The notes: a model not told the origin generated them from the sequence alone. 64,000 bases of DNA from Chitinilyticum aquatile DSM 21506 (GCF_000430805.1 NZ_AUMS01000001.1:496001-560000); one strand, 5' to 3'; shown: positions 49,313 to 59,203, numbered from the stretch's first letter. Translations and numbers: made by a program.

Positions 49313-51892
49313 TCACAGCGCGCGATGCAGCGCATACACCAGTTCCAGCGCCATCTTTGGTGTCAGATCATCCGGATTGATGGCCGCAAGCTGTTCGACA
49401 ACCGGATGGATTTCCGGTTCAGCCATGACATCCGAAATAGCAATTGCGGAAAAAAGATCGGACTGCCCGTCGCGCAACACACTGGCCTGCTCCAGCTCGA
49501 CCAGCTTGCGCTTGGCCTGCCGCACCACCTCGCGCGGCACACCGGCAAGCTGCGCCACAGCCACACCGTAGCTCTGCGAAGCCGGCCCATCTTCCACCGC
49601 GTGCAGGAACACGATCCTGTCCTTGTGCTCGACCGCATCAAGATGCACGTTGGCGACCTGCGCATAATCCTGCGCCAGCCTTGTCAACTCGAAATAGTGC
49701 GTGGCAAACAGCGTGTAGGCGCGATTTTTTTCGATCAGCGCACGGGCGATCGCCCAAGCCAGCGCCAGCCCGTCAAAGGTCGAGGTGCCGCGCCCCACTT
49801 CATCCATCAGCACCAGGCTGTGTTCAGAAGCATTATTGAGAATGTTGGCGGTTTCGCTCATTTCCACCATGAAGGTCGAGCGCCCGCCTGCCAGATCGTC
49901 CGATGCGCCGATGCGCGTAAAGATGCGGTCAACCCGCCCGATCACCGCCTGATCGGCCGGCACCAGGCTGCCGATGTGCGCCAGCAGCACGATCAGCGCG
50001 GTCTGGCGCATATAGGTCGATTTACCGCCCATGTTCGGGCCGGTGATCAGCAGCAGTTTGCGCGTCGGTGCAAACTGCGCGCTGTTGGGAATGAAATCGG
50101 CAATCTGCGCTTCCACGACCGGATGACGGCCGGCGCGGATGTCGAGCACCACCTCATCAACGAAAACCGGCGCCACATAGCGCCACTCGCGCGCATGCAG
50201 GGCCAGCGAGGCCATCACATCGACAGTCGCCACGCCTTGCGCAGCCAGACGCAGCGCCGGAATGTGCGGCTGCAGCTCGTCAAGCAAGGCATCGAACAGC
50301 GCCTTTTCCAGCGCCAGTGCGCGCTCCTGCGCCGAGAGTGCCTTGTCCTCGAATTCCTTCAGTTCCGGCGTGATGTAGCGCTCGGCATTTTTCATCGTCT
50401 GCCGGCGGCGATAGTGCGCCGGCACCAGCGCCGTATTGGCATTGCTGATTTCGATGAAGAAACCCGCCACACGGTTGTATTCGACGCGCAGGGTGGCGAT
50501 GCCGGTCGCTTCGCGCTCGCGCGCCTCCAGCGCAGCCAGGAACGCACCGCAATCGGACTGCAGCGCGCGCAACTCATCCAGCTCCGCGCTGTAACCGGCG
50601 GCAATCACCCCGCCTTCGCGCAGCACGACCGAGGGCTCGGGCAGGATGGCCGCCTGCAGCAGTGCCGTGAGTGCGTCATCCACCGTCAACGCCGATCCCA
50701 GCGCGGCAAACAGCCCGCCCTGCGGCAGGGTGGCAACCAGCTGTGGCAGCTGCGCAAGGCTGTCGCGCAGGCTGGACAGATCACGCGGGCGCGCGCTTTT
50801 CAGCGCAATGCGCCCGGCGATGCGCTCGATGTCGGCAATTTCGCGCAAGATCGCCTGCAGTGCCTCTTCACAAGCCGCATCAAGCAGCTGGCTGATGCCC
50901 TGCTGGCGCTCGAGAATCTGCCGGTGATCGCGTAGAGGGTGATGCAGCCAGTGCTGCAGAAGGCGCGCGCCCATGCTGGTCGCGGTATGGTCCAGTACGG
51001 AGAACAGCGTTGGCGCACGCTCGCCGCGAATGGTCTCGGAAATTTCCAGATTGCGGCGCGTCGCGGCGTCGAGTTCGATGTACTGGCTGCTGTTCTCCAC
51101 GCGCAAGCCGGCCAGTGCCGGCAGATTGCCGCCCTGCGTGAGCTTCACGAAGTCGATCAGCGCACCGGCCGCACCCACGGCCAGCATGCCTTCCTGGACG
51201 CCGAAACCAGCCAGATCGTGCGTACCGAACAATTGATTGAGCTTGCGGGTGGCGGTATCCGCATCGAACTGCCAGGGCGGCAGCTGGCGCACCGGAATGC
51301 CCAGGCTGGCCAGCACCGGCGGTGCCGACTCTTCCGGCAGCAGGATTTCCGCCGGGCGCAGCCGCTCGATCTCGGAGAGCAGCTTGTCGACCTCGCAATC
51401 CATCAGCGCGCAATCGCCGGACGCCAGCGACAGCCAGGCCAGCCCCAGGCGGCCGCGATGGATGCACAGCGCCAGCAGGCGGTTTTCCTGCTTGTCGTCC
51501 AGCAATGCCTGGTCGGTCAGCGTGCCGGGTGTGACCACCTTCACCACCTTGCGCTCGACCGGGCCCTTGCTCGTCGCCGGATCGCCCACCTGCTCGCAGA
51601 TTGCCACCGACTCACCAAGTCGTACCAGCCGCGCCAGATACTGTTCGGCAGCGTGATAGGGCACGCCTGCCATGCGGATCGGCACGCCGGCGCTCTGCCC
51701 GCGCGTGGTCAGCGTGATATCGAGCAGCCGCGCTGCTTTTACCGCATCTTCGTGGAAGAGCTCGTAAAAGTCGCCCATGCGGTAGAACAGCAGCTTGTCC
51801 GGGTGCTCGGCTTTCAGCGCAAGGTACTGAACCATCATCGGGGTATGCTGCGGAACAGCATTATTTTCTTTGGCTGCAGGCTTACGGGCCAT
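49313..51892 (-). CDS. mutS: DNA mismatch repair protein MutS
   Basis: An 859-residue mismatch sensor. The N-terminal mismatch-binding FxE motif is in [14 protein letters not shown]. The connector, lever and clamp domains follow. The ATPase contains [19 protein letters not shown] (Walker A), [14 protein letters not shown] (signature), [22 protein letters not shown] (Walker B) and FATHYFELT. The C-terminal dimerisation tail is short. Length is standard. AAGG precedes ATG 51892 by 8 nt. Confidence 0.98.
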   Translation of the reverse strand: MARKPAAKENNAVPQHTPMMVQYLALKAEHPDKLLFYRMGDFYELFHEDAVKAARLLDITLTTRGQSAGVPIRMAGVPYHAAEQYLARLVRLGESVAICEQVGDPATSKGPVERKVVKVVTPGTLTDQALLDDKQENRLLALCIHRGRLGLAWLSLASGDCALMDCEVDKLLSEIERLRPAEILLPEESAPPVLASLGIPVRQLPPWQFDADTATRKLNQLFGTHDLAGFGVQEGMLAVGAAGALIDFVKLTQGGNLPALAGLRVENSSQYIELDAATRRNLEISETIRGERAPTLFSVLDHTATSMGARLLQHWLHHPLRDHRQILERQQGISQLLDAACEEALQAILREIADIERIAGRIALKSARPRDLSSLRDSLAQLPQLVATLPQGGLFAALGSALTVDDALTALLQAAILPEPSVVLREGGVIAAGYSAELDELRALQSDCGAFLAALEAREREATGIATLRVEYNRVAGFFIEISNANTALVPAHYRRRQTMKNAERYITPELKEFEDKALSAQERALALEKALFDALLDELQPHIPALRLAAQGVATVDVMASLALHAREWRYVAPVFVDEVVLDIRAGRHPVVEAQIADFIPNSAQFAPTRKLLLITGPNMGGKSTYMRQTALIVLLAHIGSLVPADQAVIGRVDRIFTRIGASDDLAGGRSTFMVEMSETANILNNASEHSLVLMDEVGRGTSTFDGLALAWAIARALIEKNRAYTLFATHYFELTRLAQDYAQVANVHLDAVEHKDRIVFLHAVEDGPASQSYGVAVAQLAGVPREVVRQAKRKLVELEQASVLRDGQSDLFSAIAISDVMAEPEIHPVVEQLAAINPDDLTPKMALELVYALHRAL

Positions 51893-52025
51893 GGGGTATA
51901 CCTTGAACGGGCCCCGCTGCGCGTGGCCCCCTGAATAGAAGGACAGGCGCGGAATTCTACCGGAGTTGGCAACAAATGGGGCCGATGCAATGGCCGCATC
52001 CAGCCCGCCGCACCGGCGTCGGGGA

Positions 52026-52304
52026 TCAGGCTGCCGGTTTCCCCGCGCGACGTTCGAACACCAGCTTCATCACCAGCACCGAACCGGCCAGCAGCAGGGT
52101 CACACTATTGGCGAGAATCAGCGGCAGATCGCGCCCGAGAATGCCGTACACCAGCCAGAGCGCCACGCCGGTGATGAAAATCAGGTACATGCCGAGTGAT
52201 ATGTCCTTCGCCGAGCGGCTGCGCCACACCTGCCATACCTGCGGAACAAAGGCGACGGTGGTGCAAATGGCGGCAGCAAGGCCAAGCAGATCTTGATACA
52301 TCAT
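52026..52304 (-). CDS. SemiSWEET-family sugar transporter
   Basis: A 92-residue three-helix protein. [21 protein letters not shown], then [29 protein letters not shown], carries the PQ motif (VPQVWQ) and SxxxIS-G of the MtN3/PQ-loop half-transporters, which dimerise to move sugars. The start overlaps the upstream HAD phosphatase stop (ATGATG, with TGA inside), so the two are translationally coupled. ATG 52304 or 52301 are both possible. Confidence 0.9.
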   Translation of the reverse strand: MMYQDLLGLAAAICTTVAFVPQVWQVWRSRSAKDISLGMYLIFITGVALWLVYGILGRDLPLILANSVTLLLAGSVLVMKLVFERRAGKPAA

Positions 52305-52957
52305 CGCTGCGCTCCCTGCGGCAAAATCATCATCACGCCATTGCCCTCGCCCGTGGCTGTTACGCCGCGCCAGTCCTGAATCCTCAGAACGAGATCGGGA
52401 TGCAAGGGCGCATTGCCCCCCACCTGCACGAGGCGGGCACCGGCGCCTGCGGCACTGCGCAAACCGGCCGGTGCATCCTCGAATGCCACGCACTCGGCCG
52501 CCGGCACGCCAAGCAGGGCTGCGCCACGCAAGTACGGCTCAGGGTCGGGTTTGCCGTGGCTGACATCTTCGGCAGAAACGATGCGCGCGGGCAGCGGCAG
52601 GCCGCAATGGCGCAGACGCTTTTCCAGTACCGGGCGCGTGGCCGACGTCACCAGAGCCCAGCGATCAGCAGGCAGACCGGCCAGCATTGCGGCCGCGCCG
52701 GGGATGGCAATCACGCCATCGCAGTTTGCCACTTCCAGCTCGTCCAGCCAGGCCGATTCAGTGGCAATATCGAGATGCGGCGCAACCTGGGCAATGGTGG
52801 CGCTGGACGGTACGCCATGGCATATAGCCAGCACGTGCTCGAGTGCGATACCGTGGCGGGCACACCAGATACCCCAGATCAGCTCGATATTGGCAGTGGA
52901 GTCCAGCAAGGTGCCGTCCATGTCGAAAAGGAAGGCGGGGGCCTTGAGTGTTTGCAT
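52301..52957 (-). CDS. HAD-superfamily sugar phosphatase-like protein
   Basis: A 218-residue HAD hydrolase of the YfbT/YniC type. Motif I is FLFDMDGTLLDS (two catalytic Asp), motif II is LVTSAT, motif III is the GKPDPEPYLRGAALL Lys and motif IV is FEDAPAGLRSA. A cap domain is inserted after motif I. The likely role is dephosphorylation of a hexose or pentose phosphate, consistent with coupling to a SemiSWEET transporter that could export the free sugar. It is divergent from the AraC-type regulator at 53080. Confidence 0.9.
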   Translation of the reverse strand: MQTLKAPAFLFDMDGTLLDSTANIELIWGIWCARHGIALEHVLAICHGVPSSATIAQVAPHLDIATESAWLDELEVANCDGVIAIPGAAAMLAGLPADRWALVTSATRPVLEKRLRHCGLPLPARIVSAEDVSHGKPDPEPYLRGAALLGVPAAECVAFEDAPAGLRSAAGAGARLVQVGGNAPLHPDLVLRIQDWRGVTATGEGNGVMMILPQGAQR

Positions 52958-53079
52958 TGTCGGGTCCTGAATGAGGCGCTGTCGGGAATTGCATTATTGC
53001 TGCCATGCCGGACACAGGTTTCGCATGACAGCTGCACTTCTTCTACAATCAGCTCACACATAATCGCAAGGTTGTACCG

Positions 53080-53925
53080 ATGCTGGTCAGAGAATGGGTG
53101 GGAAGCACGCAAGGCCAGGGCTGGCAGTACCAGTATTACGCCGATACGCTCTGCCCGTTTCTGTGGCATTACCATCCCGAATTCGAGCTGACCTACACGC
53201 GCAACGCCAGCGGCCTGCGTTACATCAGCAGCGACGTCGAACGCTTTGCCTCGCCCGATCTGGTTCTGGTCGCCCCCAACCAGCCACACACTTGGCATGC
53301 CGAGCCGCGCGCTGACGGCGGCCAGCAAGAAGTGCAAGTCGTGTTTTTTACCCTCGCATGGCTGCAGGGCCTTGAAGCGCAGGGCATGCCCGAGCTGCAT
53401 GCGCTGTGCCGCTGGCTCGCCGGCATCCGCAAGGGCATCGTGTTCAGCCCGGAATGTGCCGAAGACCTGGCGCCGCAATTTGCCGAGCTGCACCAGTTGC
53501 GCGGTCTGCCCCGCCTGAACTGCCTGCTGGGCCTGCTGGACAGACTGCGACAGGACACGACCGCGCGGCAGCTCGAAGGGCTGAGCGGACACATCACCGA
53601 CCGCCGCCTGCAGCTGGCGCTGGATTACCTGCAGGCGCACTATGCAGAACCGGTGACGCTTGATGCGCTTGCAAATGCCTCCGCCGCCAGTCCGGCTACA
53701 CTGAAGCGGCTTTTCGCGCAACAGATGCACACCTGCTTCAGCGCCCTGCTGGCCGAGTTGCGCATTGGCCACGCCTGCAATCTGCTCTTGACCAGCGCAC
53801 ATTCCATTCCCTGGATCGCCAGCAGCAGCGGATTTCCATCGCTCAGCCAGTTCTACCGCAGCTTCGCAGCGCAGAAGGGTTGCACACCGGCGGCATTTCG
53901 CCGGCAGTACCGCATTGGCACTTGA
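53080..53925 (+). CDS. AraC-family transcriptional regulator
   Basis: A 281-residue regulator. The N-terminal cupin-like domain (about 15-140, FLWHYHPEFELTYT...PNQPHTWHAEP) resembles sugar-sensing AraC proteins. The C-terminal double HTH (about 180-281) has LALDYLQAHYAEPVTLDALANASAASPATLKRLF and a second helix pair ending FYRSFAAQKGCTPAAFRRQY. It is divergent from the HAD-SemiSWEET pair and upstream of the DeoR gene. Either could be its target. Confidence 0.92.
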   Translation: MLVREWVGSTQGQGWQYQYYADTLCPFLWHYHPEFELTYTRNASGLRYISSDVERFASPDLVLVAPNQPHTWHAEPRADGGQQEVQVVFFTLAWLQGLEAQGMPELHALCRWLAGIRKGIVFSPECAEDLAPQFAELHQLRGLPRLNCLLGLLDRLRQDTTARQLEGLSGHITDRRLQLALDYLQAHYAEPVTLDALANASAASPATLKRLFAQQMHTCFSALLAELRIGHACNLLLTSAHSIPWIASSSGFPSLSQFYRSFAAQKGCTPAAFRRQYRIGT

Positions 53926-53966
53926 ACAGGCTTCAATGCACCTATAATTTCGCAAACGAACAAAAA
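53922..53966 (+). promoter_or_regulatory. Promoter and possible operator of the DeoR gene
   Basis: TTGAAC (53922-53927) and a perfect TATAAT (53943-53948) are 15 bp apart. TTTCGCAAACGAACAAAA directly follows, with TTCG/CGAA half-sites like those of DeoR/GlpR-type operators, suggesting autoregulation. Confidence 0.5.
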
Positions 53967-53975
53967 GTGAACATC

Positions 53976-54737
53976 ATGATCCTGAACCAGCGCCAGCAGG
54001 AATTGCTCGAATGGGTACAGCGCACCGGGCACGCCAGTGTCGACGAGCTGGCCCACCATTTCGGCGTCACGCCGCAAACCATACGCCGCGACATCAACCA
54101 GCTGGCCGACGAGCGCCGGCTGCACCGCGTGCACGGCGGCGCCAGCGCGCATTCCAGCGTCGAGAATGTCGCCTACTCTGCACGCCAGATCCTGTGCAGC
54201 GCGGAAAAGGAGCGCATCGCGCAACTGGTCGCCGAGCACATCCCGAACCACGCCTCGGTCTTCATGAATCTCGGCACGACCAGCGAAGCCGTCGCGCGCG
54301 CACTCAACCGGCACGAGGGCCTGCGCGTGATCACCAACAACACGCACATCGCGATGACGATGTGCCACTACCCCGACTGCGAGGTCATCCTTGCCGGCGG
54401 CGTGATGCGCGCCAAGGACCACGGCATTGTCGGCGAGGCCACCATTGATTTCATCAGGCAGTTCAAGGTGGATTACGCCGTACTGGGCGTGGCCTGCATC
54501 GAAGCCGACGGCACGTTGCGCGACTTTGAAATGCGCGAAGTGAAAACGTCGACTGCCATCATGGCGCTGGCGCGACACGTCTTTCTGGTAGCCGATCACA
54601 GCAAGTTCGGCCGGCCTTCGCTGGTGCAGATGGGGCATCTGCGCGAGATCACGGCACTGTTTACCGACCGCATGCCGGACGCGGCCATGCAGGCGGTCAT
54701 CGCCGAGAGTGACTGCGAGCTCTACGTGGCCGAGTAA
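53976..54737 (+). CDS. DeoR/GlpR-family transcriptional regulator
   Basis: A 253-residue repressor. The winged HTH MILNQRQQELLEWVQRTGHA...VTPQTIRRDINQLADERRLHRVHGGA is the DeoR signature. The C-terminal sugar-phosphate sensor of the DeoRC type has NLGTTSEAVARAL and VADHSKFGRPSLVQMG. ATG 53976 matches the family start; the open frame begins at 53880. It precedes tpiA-fbp-fba by 178 bp, so its inducer is likely a triose or hexose phosphate (GlpR senses glycerol-3-phosphate). Confidence 0.93.
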   Translation: MILNQRQQELLEWVQRTGHASVDELAHHFGVTPQTIRRDINQLADERRLHRVHGGASAHSSVENVAYSARQILCSAEKERIAQLVAEHIPNHASVFMNLGTTSEAVARALNRHEGLRVITNNTHIAMTMCHYPDCEVILAGGVMRAKDHGIVGEATIDFIRQFKVDYAVLGVACIEADGTLRDFEMREVKTSTAIMALARHVFLVADHSKFGRPSLVQMGHLREITALFTDRMPDAAMQAVIAESDCELYVAE

Positions 54738-54767
54738 TATCCGCTCGCGCAGATTCGCGCATTAATT

Positions 54768-54833
54768 GTTCGATATATTTTCGCCATTCATCGTTTTATT
54801 TTCGTTTTTGATTGATTTCGATCATCAACCGCG
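54768..54833 (+). promoter_or_regulatory. AT-rich TTCG-repeat region before tpiA
   Basis: Several TTCG-type half-sites (GTTCGATAT, TTTTCGCC, TCGTTTTA, TTTCGTTTTTGA, TTTCGATC) lie in an AT-rich stretch 85-150 bp before tpiA. They resemble the site at the DeoR promoter. Likely operator/promoter region of the gluconeogenic operon. Confidence 0.4.
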
Positions 54834-54915
54834 CCTACCATACGGCCATACCTGATGAAACGGGCCAGAAGCTCCGTTTCGCGGCACCACCGGCCAGCAC
54901 GGAGAACGAACAGCG

Positions 54916-55764
54916 ATGAACAGCGCCATGCCCCGCCAGATCAGCCACCCTGATCCCGCCCCTGTCCTGATGGATTACCCCTGGCCCGCCATACCGCGCC
55001 GCCGCCGGCTGGTAGTGGGCAACTGGAAAATGCACGGCAGCCTCGCGCTCTGCCGCGAATCGGTACCGGCACTGGCAGCAGTCGCCAGCCCCGCAGTCGG
55101 CATCGTGCTCTGCCCGCCCGCACCGTATCTTGGCGAAATGGCACGACTGGCACAGGGAACCCGGGTCGAATTCAGCGGACAGGATGTCGGCGAACTCGCC
55201 TGCGGGCCGCGCACCGGCGAATGGTCGGCAGCCATGCTGGGCGAAATCGGCTGCAAGTTTGCGCTCGTAGGCCACTCCGAGCGCCGGCAGCATCATTATG
55301 AAAACGACGCGCTGATTGCCGGCAAGGCTCGCGCCTGTGCGGCAGCCGGCATCACGCCGATCGTGTGCATCGGCGAAAGCCAGGACGAACACGAAAAAGG
55401 CGAAACCGCCCGCGTACTGCGCAACCAGCTCGACTGGCTGCTGACCACCCCGCACTGGCGCGATGCCATCATCGCCTACGAGCCGCTGTGGGCAATCGGC
55501 AGCAACCGCCCGGCCACGCCGGAACTCGCGCAGGCCACACACGCCTTCATCCGCGATTATCTGGCGCAATCGGATGCCGCAGCTGCGGCCAGCATGCCGC
55601 TGCTCTACGGTGGCAGTGTCAAGGCCGACAACGCCGCGGCACTCTTTGGCATGCCCGACATCGACGGTGTACTGGTCGGCGGCGCTTCACTGGATGTCAC
55701 CGGTTTCCTGCAGATCTATACCGCAGCGCTCGTCGAGCGTCACCGTCCGCGCCACTATCGCTGA
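54916..55764 (+). CDS. tpiA: Triose-phosphate isomerase (operon copy)
   Basis: A 282-residue TIM-barrel enzyme interconverting DHAP and glyceraldehyde-3-phosphate. Catalytic parts are GNWKMHG (Lys), ALVGHSERR (His), AYEPLWAIG (Glu) and the phosphate loop LYGGSVKADNAA/VGGASL. About 28 residues precede the usual start (MNSAMPRQISHPDPAPVLMD), so a later Met (MDYPWPAIPRRRR) may be the true start. It is first of tpiA-fbp-fba. A second, housekeeping tpiA upstream of secG would be expected elsewhere. Confidence 0.94.
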   Translation: MNSAMPRQISHPDPAPVLMDYPWPAIPRRRRLVVGNWKMHGSLALCRESVPALAAVASPAVGIVLCPPAPYLGEMARLAQGTRVEFSGQDVGELACGPRTGEWSAAMLGEIGCKFALVGHSERRQHHYENDALIAGKARACAAAGITPIVCIGESQDEHEKGETARVLRNQLDWLLTTPHWRDAIIAYEPLWAIGSNRPATPELAQATHAFIRDYLAQSDAAAAASMPLLYGGSVKADNAAALFGMPDIDGVLVGGASLDVTGFLQIYTAALVERHRPRHYR

Positions 55765-55857
55765 AAACACGCCAGCAATGCGGCCGGAACGACAAACCCG
55801 GCCACGGCAAACCCCCACCACCATTTTCAGCACAAACTACGGACCAAGAAGCAGACC

Positions 55858-56844
55858 ATGCCCCCCAGCCTCGCCACCTTTCTCGCCAGCCAGCAACACG
55901 AGCCGACGGTCGCACGCCTTGCACCAGCGCTGCAGCACATTGCCGGCGCCTGCATCGCCATTGCCCGCGCCATCCGGCAAGCCGCGCTCACCGGCAGCCA
56001 GGGCCTCGCCGGCAGCGACAATATCCAGGGTGAAGCGCAGCAGAAACTCGACGTGATCAGCAACGAGCTGATGATCGAAGCCGCCCGGCGCTGCCCGCAG
56101 ATTGCTGCGCTCGCCTCCGAAGAACTCGACGACATCGTCCAGCTAAACGCCAGCACCGCGGACAGCCTGCTGCTGCTGACCGACCCGCTGGATGGCTCCA
56201 GCAACCTCGACATCGGCATGACGGTCGGCAGCATTTTCTCGCTGCTGCCGGCCACAGCCGGCTCGGTCACCACAGCAAGCTTCCTGCGCCCCGGTCACGA
56301 ACAGTGCTGCGCCGGCTACGCGCTCTACGGCCCGGCCACCATGCTGGTGTTCACCACGGGCAGCGAAGTCAACGGCTTCACGCTCGACGAAGCGCGTGGC
56401 GAATTCCTGCTGACGCACCCGCAGCTGCAAATTGCGCCGGAATGTAGCGAGTTCGCCATCAATGCCGCCAATCTACGGCACTGGGAGCTGCCGGTGCAGC
56501 GCTATATCGCGGAATGCCAGGCCGGCAGCGCAGGCCCACGCGGCAAGGATTTCAACATGCGCTGGGTGGCCGCCATGGTGGCCGACGTGCACCGCATTCT
56601 GCTGCGCGGCGGCGTATTCCTCTACCCGCGCGATGCGCGCCAGCCACCGGGAGCCGGCAAGCTGCGCCTGCTGTATGAAGCCAACCCGATGGCGCTGCTG
56701 ATCGAAGCCGCCGGCGGAGCTGCCAGCAATGGCAGCGAGCGCCTGCTCGACATGAATCCCGAACGCCTGCACCAGCGCACCGGCGTGGTGCTGGGCGCCA
56801 GGAACGAAGTTGAACGCCTTGCCAGCTACCACCTCTCCCACTAA
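55858..56844 (+). CDS. fbp: Fructose-1,6-bisphosphatase class I
   Basis: A 328-residue phosphatase that converts fructose-1,6-bisphosphate to fructose-6-phosphate. Metal-site residues are ALASEELDD and TDPLDGSSNLDIGMTVGSIFSLL. The substrate side has GKDFNMRWVAAMVADVHRILLRGGVFLYP and KLRLLYEANPMALLIEAAGG. Length is typical. It lies between tpiA (93-bp gap) and fba (12-bp gap). Confidence 0.95.
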   Translation: MPPSLATFLASQQHEPTVARLAPALQHIAGACIAIARAIRQAALTGSQGLAGSDNIQGEAQQKLDVISNELMIEAARRCPQIAALASEELDDIVQLNASTADSLLLLTDPLDGSSNLDIGMTVGSIFSLLPATAGSVTTASFLRPGHEQCCAGYALYGPATMLVFTTGSEVNGFTLDEARGEFLLTHPQLQIAPECSEFAINAANLRHWELPVQRYIAECQAGSAGPRGKDFNMRWVAAMVADVHRILLRGGVFLYPRDARQPPGAGKLRLLYEANPMALLIEAAGGAASNGSERLLDMNPERLHQRTGVVLGARNEVERLASYHLSH

Positions 56845-56856
56845 GGACTCCGCACC

Positions 56857-58038
56857 ATGCCACTCGTCTCCATGCGCCAGCTGCTCGACCATGCCGCCGA
56901 ATACCAGTACGCCCTGCCCGCGTTCAATGTGAACAATCTGGAGCAGATGCGCGCCATCATGGAAGCGGCCGACCACACCAACAGCCCGGTGATCGTGCAG
57001 GCCTCGGCCGGCGCGCGCAAATACGCCGGCGCCCCCTTCCTGCGCCACCTGATGCTCGCTGCCGCCGAGGAATTCCCGCACATCCCCATCGTCATGCATC
57101 AGGATCATGGCACCAGCCCGGCTGTATGCCAGCGCGCGATCCAGCTCGGCTTCACCTCAGTCATGATGGATGGCTCACTGGAAAGCGACGGCAAGACCCC
57201 GGCGGATTACGACTACAACGTTGACGTCACCCGGCAGGTCGTCGAGATGGCACACGCCTGCGGCGTCTCGGTCGAAGGCGAACTCGGCTGCCTCGGCAGC
57301 CTGGAAACCGGCGAAGCCGGCGAGGAAGACGGCATCGGCGCTGCCGGCAGGCTTGATCATGGCCGCTTGCTGACCGACCCGATCGAGGCCGCCGCCTTTG
57401 TTGCCGCTACCCAGGTCGACGCGCTGGCGATTGCGATCGGCACCAGCCATGGAGCGTACAAATTCAAGCGCCCGCCCACCGGCGAAACGCTGGCCATCGA
57501 GCGGGTGCGCGAGATTCACGAGCGCCTGCCCAATACGCATCTGGTGATGCACGGCAGCTCGTCGGTACCGCAGGAATGGCTCTCCATCATCAATGCCAAC
57601 GGCGGCAGCATTCCGCCCACCTGGGGTGTACCGGTCGAAGAAATCGTGCGCGCCATCCGTTTCGGCGTGAGAAAAGTCAACATCGACACCGACCTGCGGC
57701 TGGCTGCCACCGGCGCCATCCGCCGCTTCATGGCCGCCAACCCGGCGGAATTCGACCCGCGCAAATACCTGCAGGAATCCGTGATTGCCATGCGCGACAT
57801 CTGCATCGCGCGCTTTGCCGCCTTCGGCTGCGTCGGCCAGGCCGGCCACATCCGCGCGCTGCCGCTCGACACGATGGCGGCACGCTACGCCAGTGGCGAA
57901 CTTGCTGTGCGCAGCACACCGGGCAACCGCGCACCGGCACCGGCACCGGCACCGCAGCGCGGCGGTACAAGCAGCGCTGCCGCTCCGCAGGCGCTGCACA
58001 TCAGAAACGAAAGCTGGCTGCTGCCGGATTGCTACTGA
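56857..58038 (+). CDS. fba: Fructose-bisphosphate aldolase class II, Calvin-cycle subtype
   Basis: A 393-residue zinc aldolase joining DHAP and glyceraldehyde-3-phosphate. It starts [27 protein letters not shown], with zinc site [35 protein letters not shown] and [12 protein letters not shown]. The [14 protein letters not shown] block assigns the CbbA subtype. The last 40 or so residues, Pro/Ala-rich (APAPAPAPQ) then [13 protein letters not shown], extend past the usual end. AAGGA precedes the ATG by 9-10 nt. No RuBisCO or phosphoribulokinase is nearby, so gluconeogenesis is more likely than CO2 fixation. Confidence 0.95.
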   Translation: MPLVSMRQLLDHAAEYQYALPAFNVNNLEQMRAIMEAADHTNSPVIVQASAGARKYAGAPFLRHLMLAAAEEFPHIPIVMHQDHGTSPAVCQRAIQLGFTSVMMDGSLESDGKTPADYDYNVDVTRQVVEMAHACGVSVEGELGCLGSLETGEAGEEDGIGAAGRLDHGRLLTDPIEAAAFVAATQVDALAIAIGTSHGAYKFKRPPTGETLAIERVREIHERLPNTHLVMHGSSSVPQEWLSIINANGGSIPPTWGVPVEEIVRAIRFGVRKVNIDTDLRLAATGAIRRFMAANPAEFDPRKYLQESVIAMRDICIARFAAFGCVGQAGHIRALPLDTMAARYASGELAVRSTPGNRAPAPAPAPQRGGTSSAAAPQALHIRNESWLLPDCY

Positions 58039-58075
58039 GGCGGCGAGAGCAAAACCGCACTCAGCCATAAATGAT

Positions 58076-58124
58076 AGGTATATGCTTGCAGCCCTTTATT
58101 TAAAATGGTTGCAAGCGTATACAC
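58076..58124. repeat. 49-bp palindrome (intergenic, after fba)
   Basis: AGGTATATGCTTGCAGCC and GGTTGCAAGCGTATACAC are near-perfect arms around CTTTATTTAAAAT, 37 bp after the fba stop. It may form the 3' hairpin of the tpiA-fbp-fba transcript. Confidence 0.85.
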
Positions 58125-58210
58125 TTCACATTCATTTGATAGTGGCATGAGCGCAAGCCCCGAAGCAAGCACCCGGAAGATTACGCTCCTCTCCCCCCAT
58201 TTCCGCAGAA

Positions 58211-58606
58211 CTACAGCTTACCAACCAGCTTGCGGTAATCCTCCAGTTCGCGCGGCGCATAAGGGAGCACAGCCAGCCGTTGTGTCACGCTGATCAGCAT
58301 TGCGCGCTGGGCGGGCGTCAGCAAGGCGGCTTTCTGTTTCAGGGCGCGAGCCAGGTTGCTCTTGATCAGCTTGCCAAAAGGCAGCATTGCATCGGCAGCA
58401 AGCAGCTGACAGGCCAGCCCGATGGCGACGGCTTCCTCAGCACGGATGCCACTCCGCAGTTGCTGGATAACACGGTTAGTCCACAACGCCGGATGGGGTT
58501 CATCCGGCTCAGGAAAATACGCACGGATCGCTTCACCCGACAGCACAAGCAAGCCGGCTTCGAGCCCTTGCCGGCTGGCGTGTCGCAGATCGGCCTGTTG
58601 CCTCAC
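58211..58606 (-). CDS. Protein of unknown function coupled to cytosine deaminase
   Basis: A 131-residue mostly helical protein (RHASRQGLEAGLLVLSGEAIRAYF, EEAVAIGLACQLLAADAML, LTPAQRAMLISVTQRLAVLP). No family is recognised. The start is GTG 58606, overlapping the deaminase stop by 4 nt (GTGA), so it is translationally coupled and probably real. No signal peptide is seen. Confidence 0.65.
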   Translation of the reverse strand: MRQQADLRHASRQGLEAGLLVLSGEAIRAYFPEPDEPHPALWTNRVIQQLRSGIRAEEAVAIGLACQLLAADAMLPFGKLIKSNLARALKQKAALLTPAQRAMLISVTQRLAVLPYAPRELEDYRKLVGKL

Positions 58607-59040
58607 TCACCAATATCCTCGTTCCACAGCGCGGGCTGCTCGACTATAAACTGCTGCATCAGTGCGATGCAGTCGGCATCATCGAGCACCTGCAGCGCCA
58701 CGCCACGGCTTTGCAGCAAGGCCTCCTCGCCCAGAAAGCTGCGGTTTTCACCGATCACCACGCGCGGAATCCCATAGAGCAGAATGGCGCCACTGCACAT
58801 CGCGCACGGCGAGAGCGTGGTGTAGAGCACCGATTCGCGATACACCTGCGCGGGCAGGCGGCCGGCGTTTTCCAGCGCGTCCATTTCGCCATGCAGAATG
58901 GCGCTGCCCTGCTGCACGCGGCGGTTGTGCCCGCGGCCGATGATGCGCCCCTGATGCACGAGCACGCTGCCAATCGGAATGCCGCCTTCGCTGAGCCCGA
59001 GGCGTGCTTCTGCAATGGCGGCCTGCATGAATTCGTCCAT
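58603..59040 (-). CDS. Yeast-type cytosine deaminase (nucleoside-deaminase fold)
   Basis: A 145-residue zinc deaminase. Zinc and catalytic residues are HGEMDALENAGRLP (His, Glu) and LYTTLSPCAMCSGAI (two Cys). YGIPRVVIGENRSFLGEE and the C-terminal segment match yeast Fcy1 cytosine deaminase more closely than TadA or guanine deaminase; the helix ending LMQQFIVEQPALWNEDIGE is also Fcy1-like. The predicted reaction is cytosine to uracil (pyrimidine salvage). AGGAA lies 5 nt before ATG 59040. Confidence 0.85.
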   Translation of the reverse strand: MDEFMQAAIAEARLGLSEGGIPIGSVLVHQGRIIGRGHNRRVQQGSAILHGEMDALENAGRLPAQVYRESVLYTTLSPCAMCSGAILLYGIPRVVIGENRSFLGEEALLQSRGVALQVLDDADCIALMQQFIVEQPALWNEDIGE

Positions 59041-59203
59041 GGTGTTTCCTGTCAGCGCAAGAGTGATGCTGACACTGTAGCCCTGCCGGGATTACAGGGC
59101 CAGCCCATTCACGGCGGGGCGCGCGAGCTGTGCGCAGGCTTGCCGATGCCGACGCGCTGAAGTGCATCACGGCAGAAATCGGGCAACACCGGAGTACTGC
59201 ATC

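Noticed and set aside
51888-51936. GGGTATACC at the mutS start as another 49-bp palindrome
   Set aside because: Only a fused GGTATACC is present; 49 bp away there is no ATACC end and the inner arms differ.
56857-58038. CbbA-type aldolase as evidence of a Calvin cycle
   Set aside because: No RuBisCO, phosphoribulokinase or CbbR is in view; this aldolase subtype is common in non-autotrophs.
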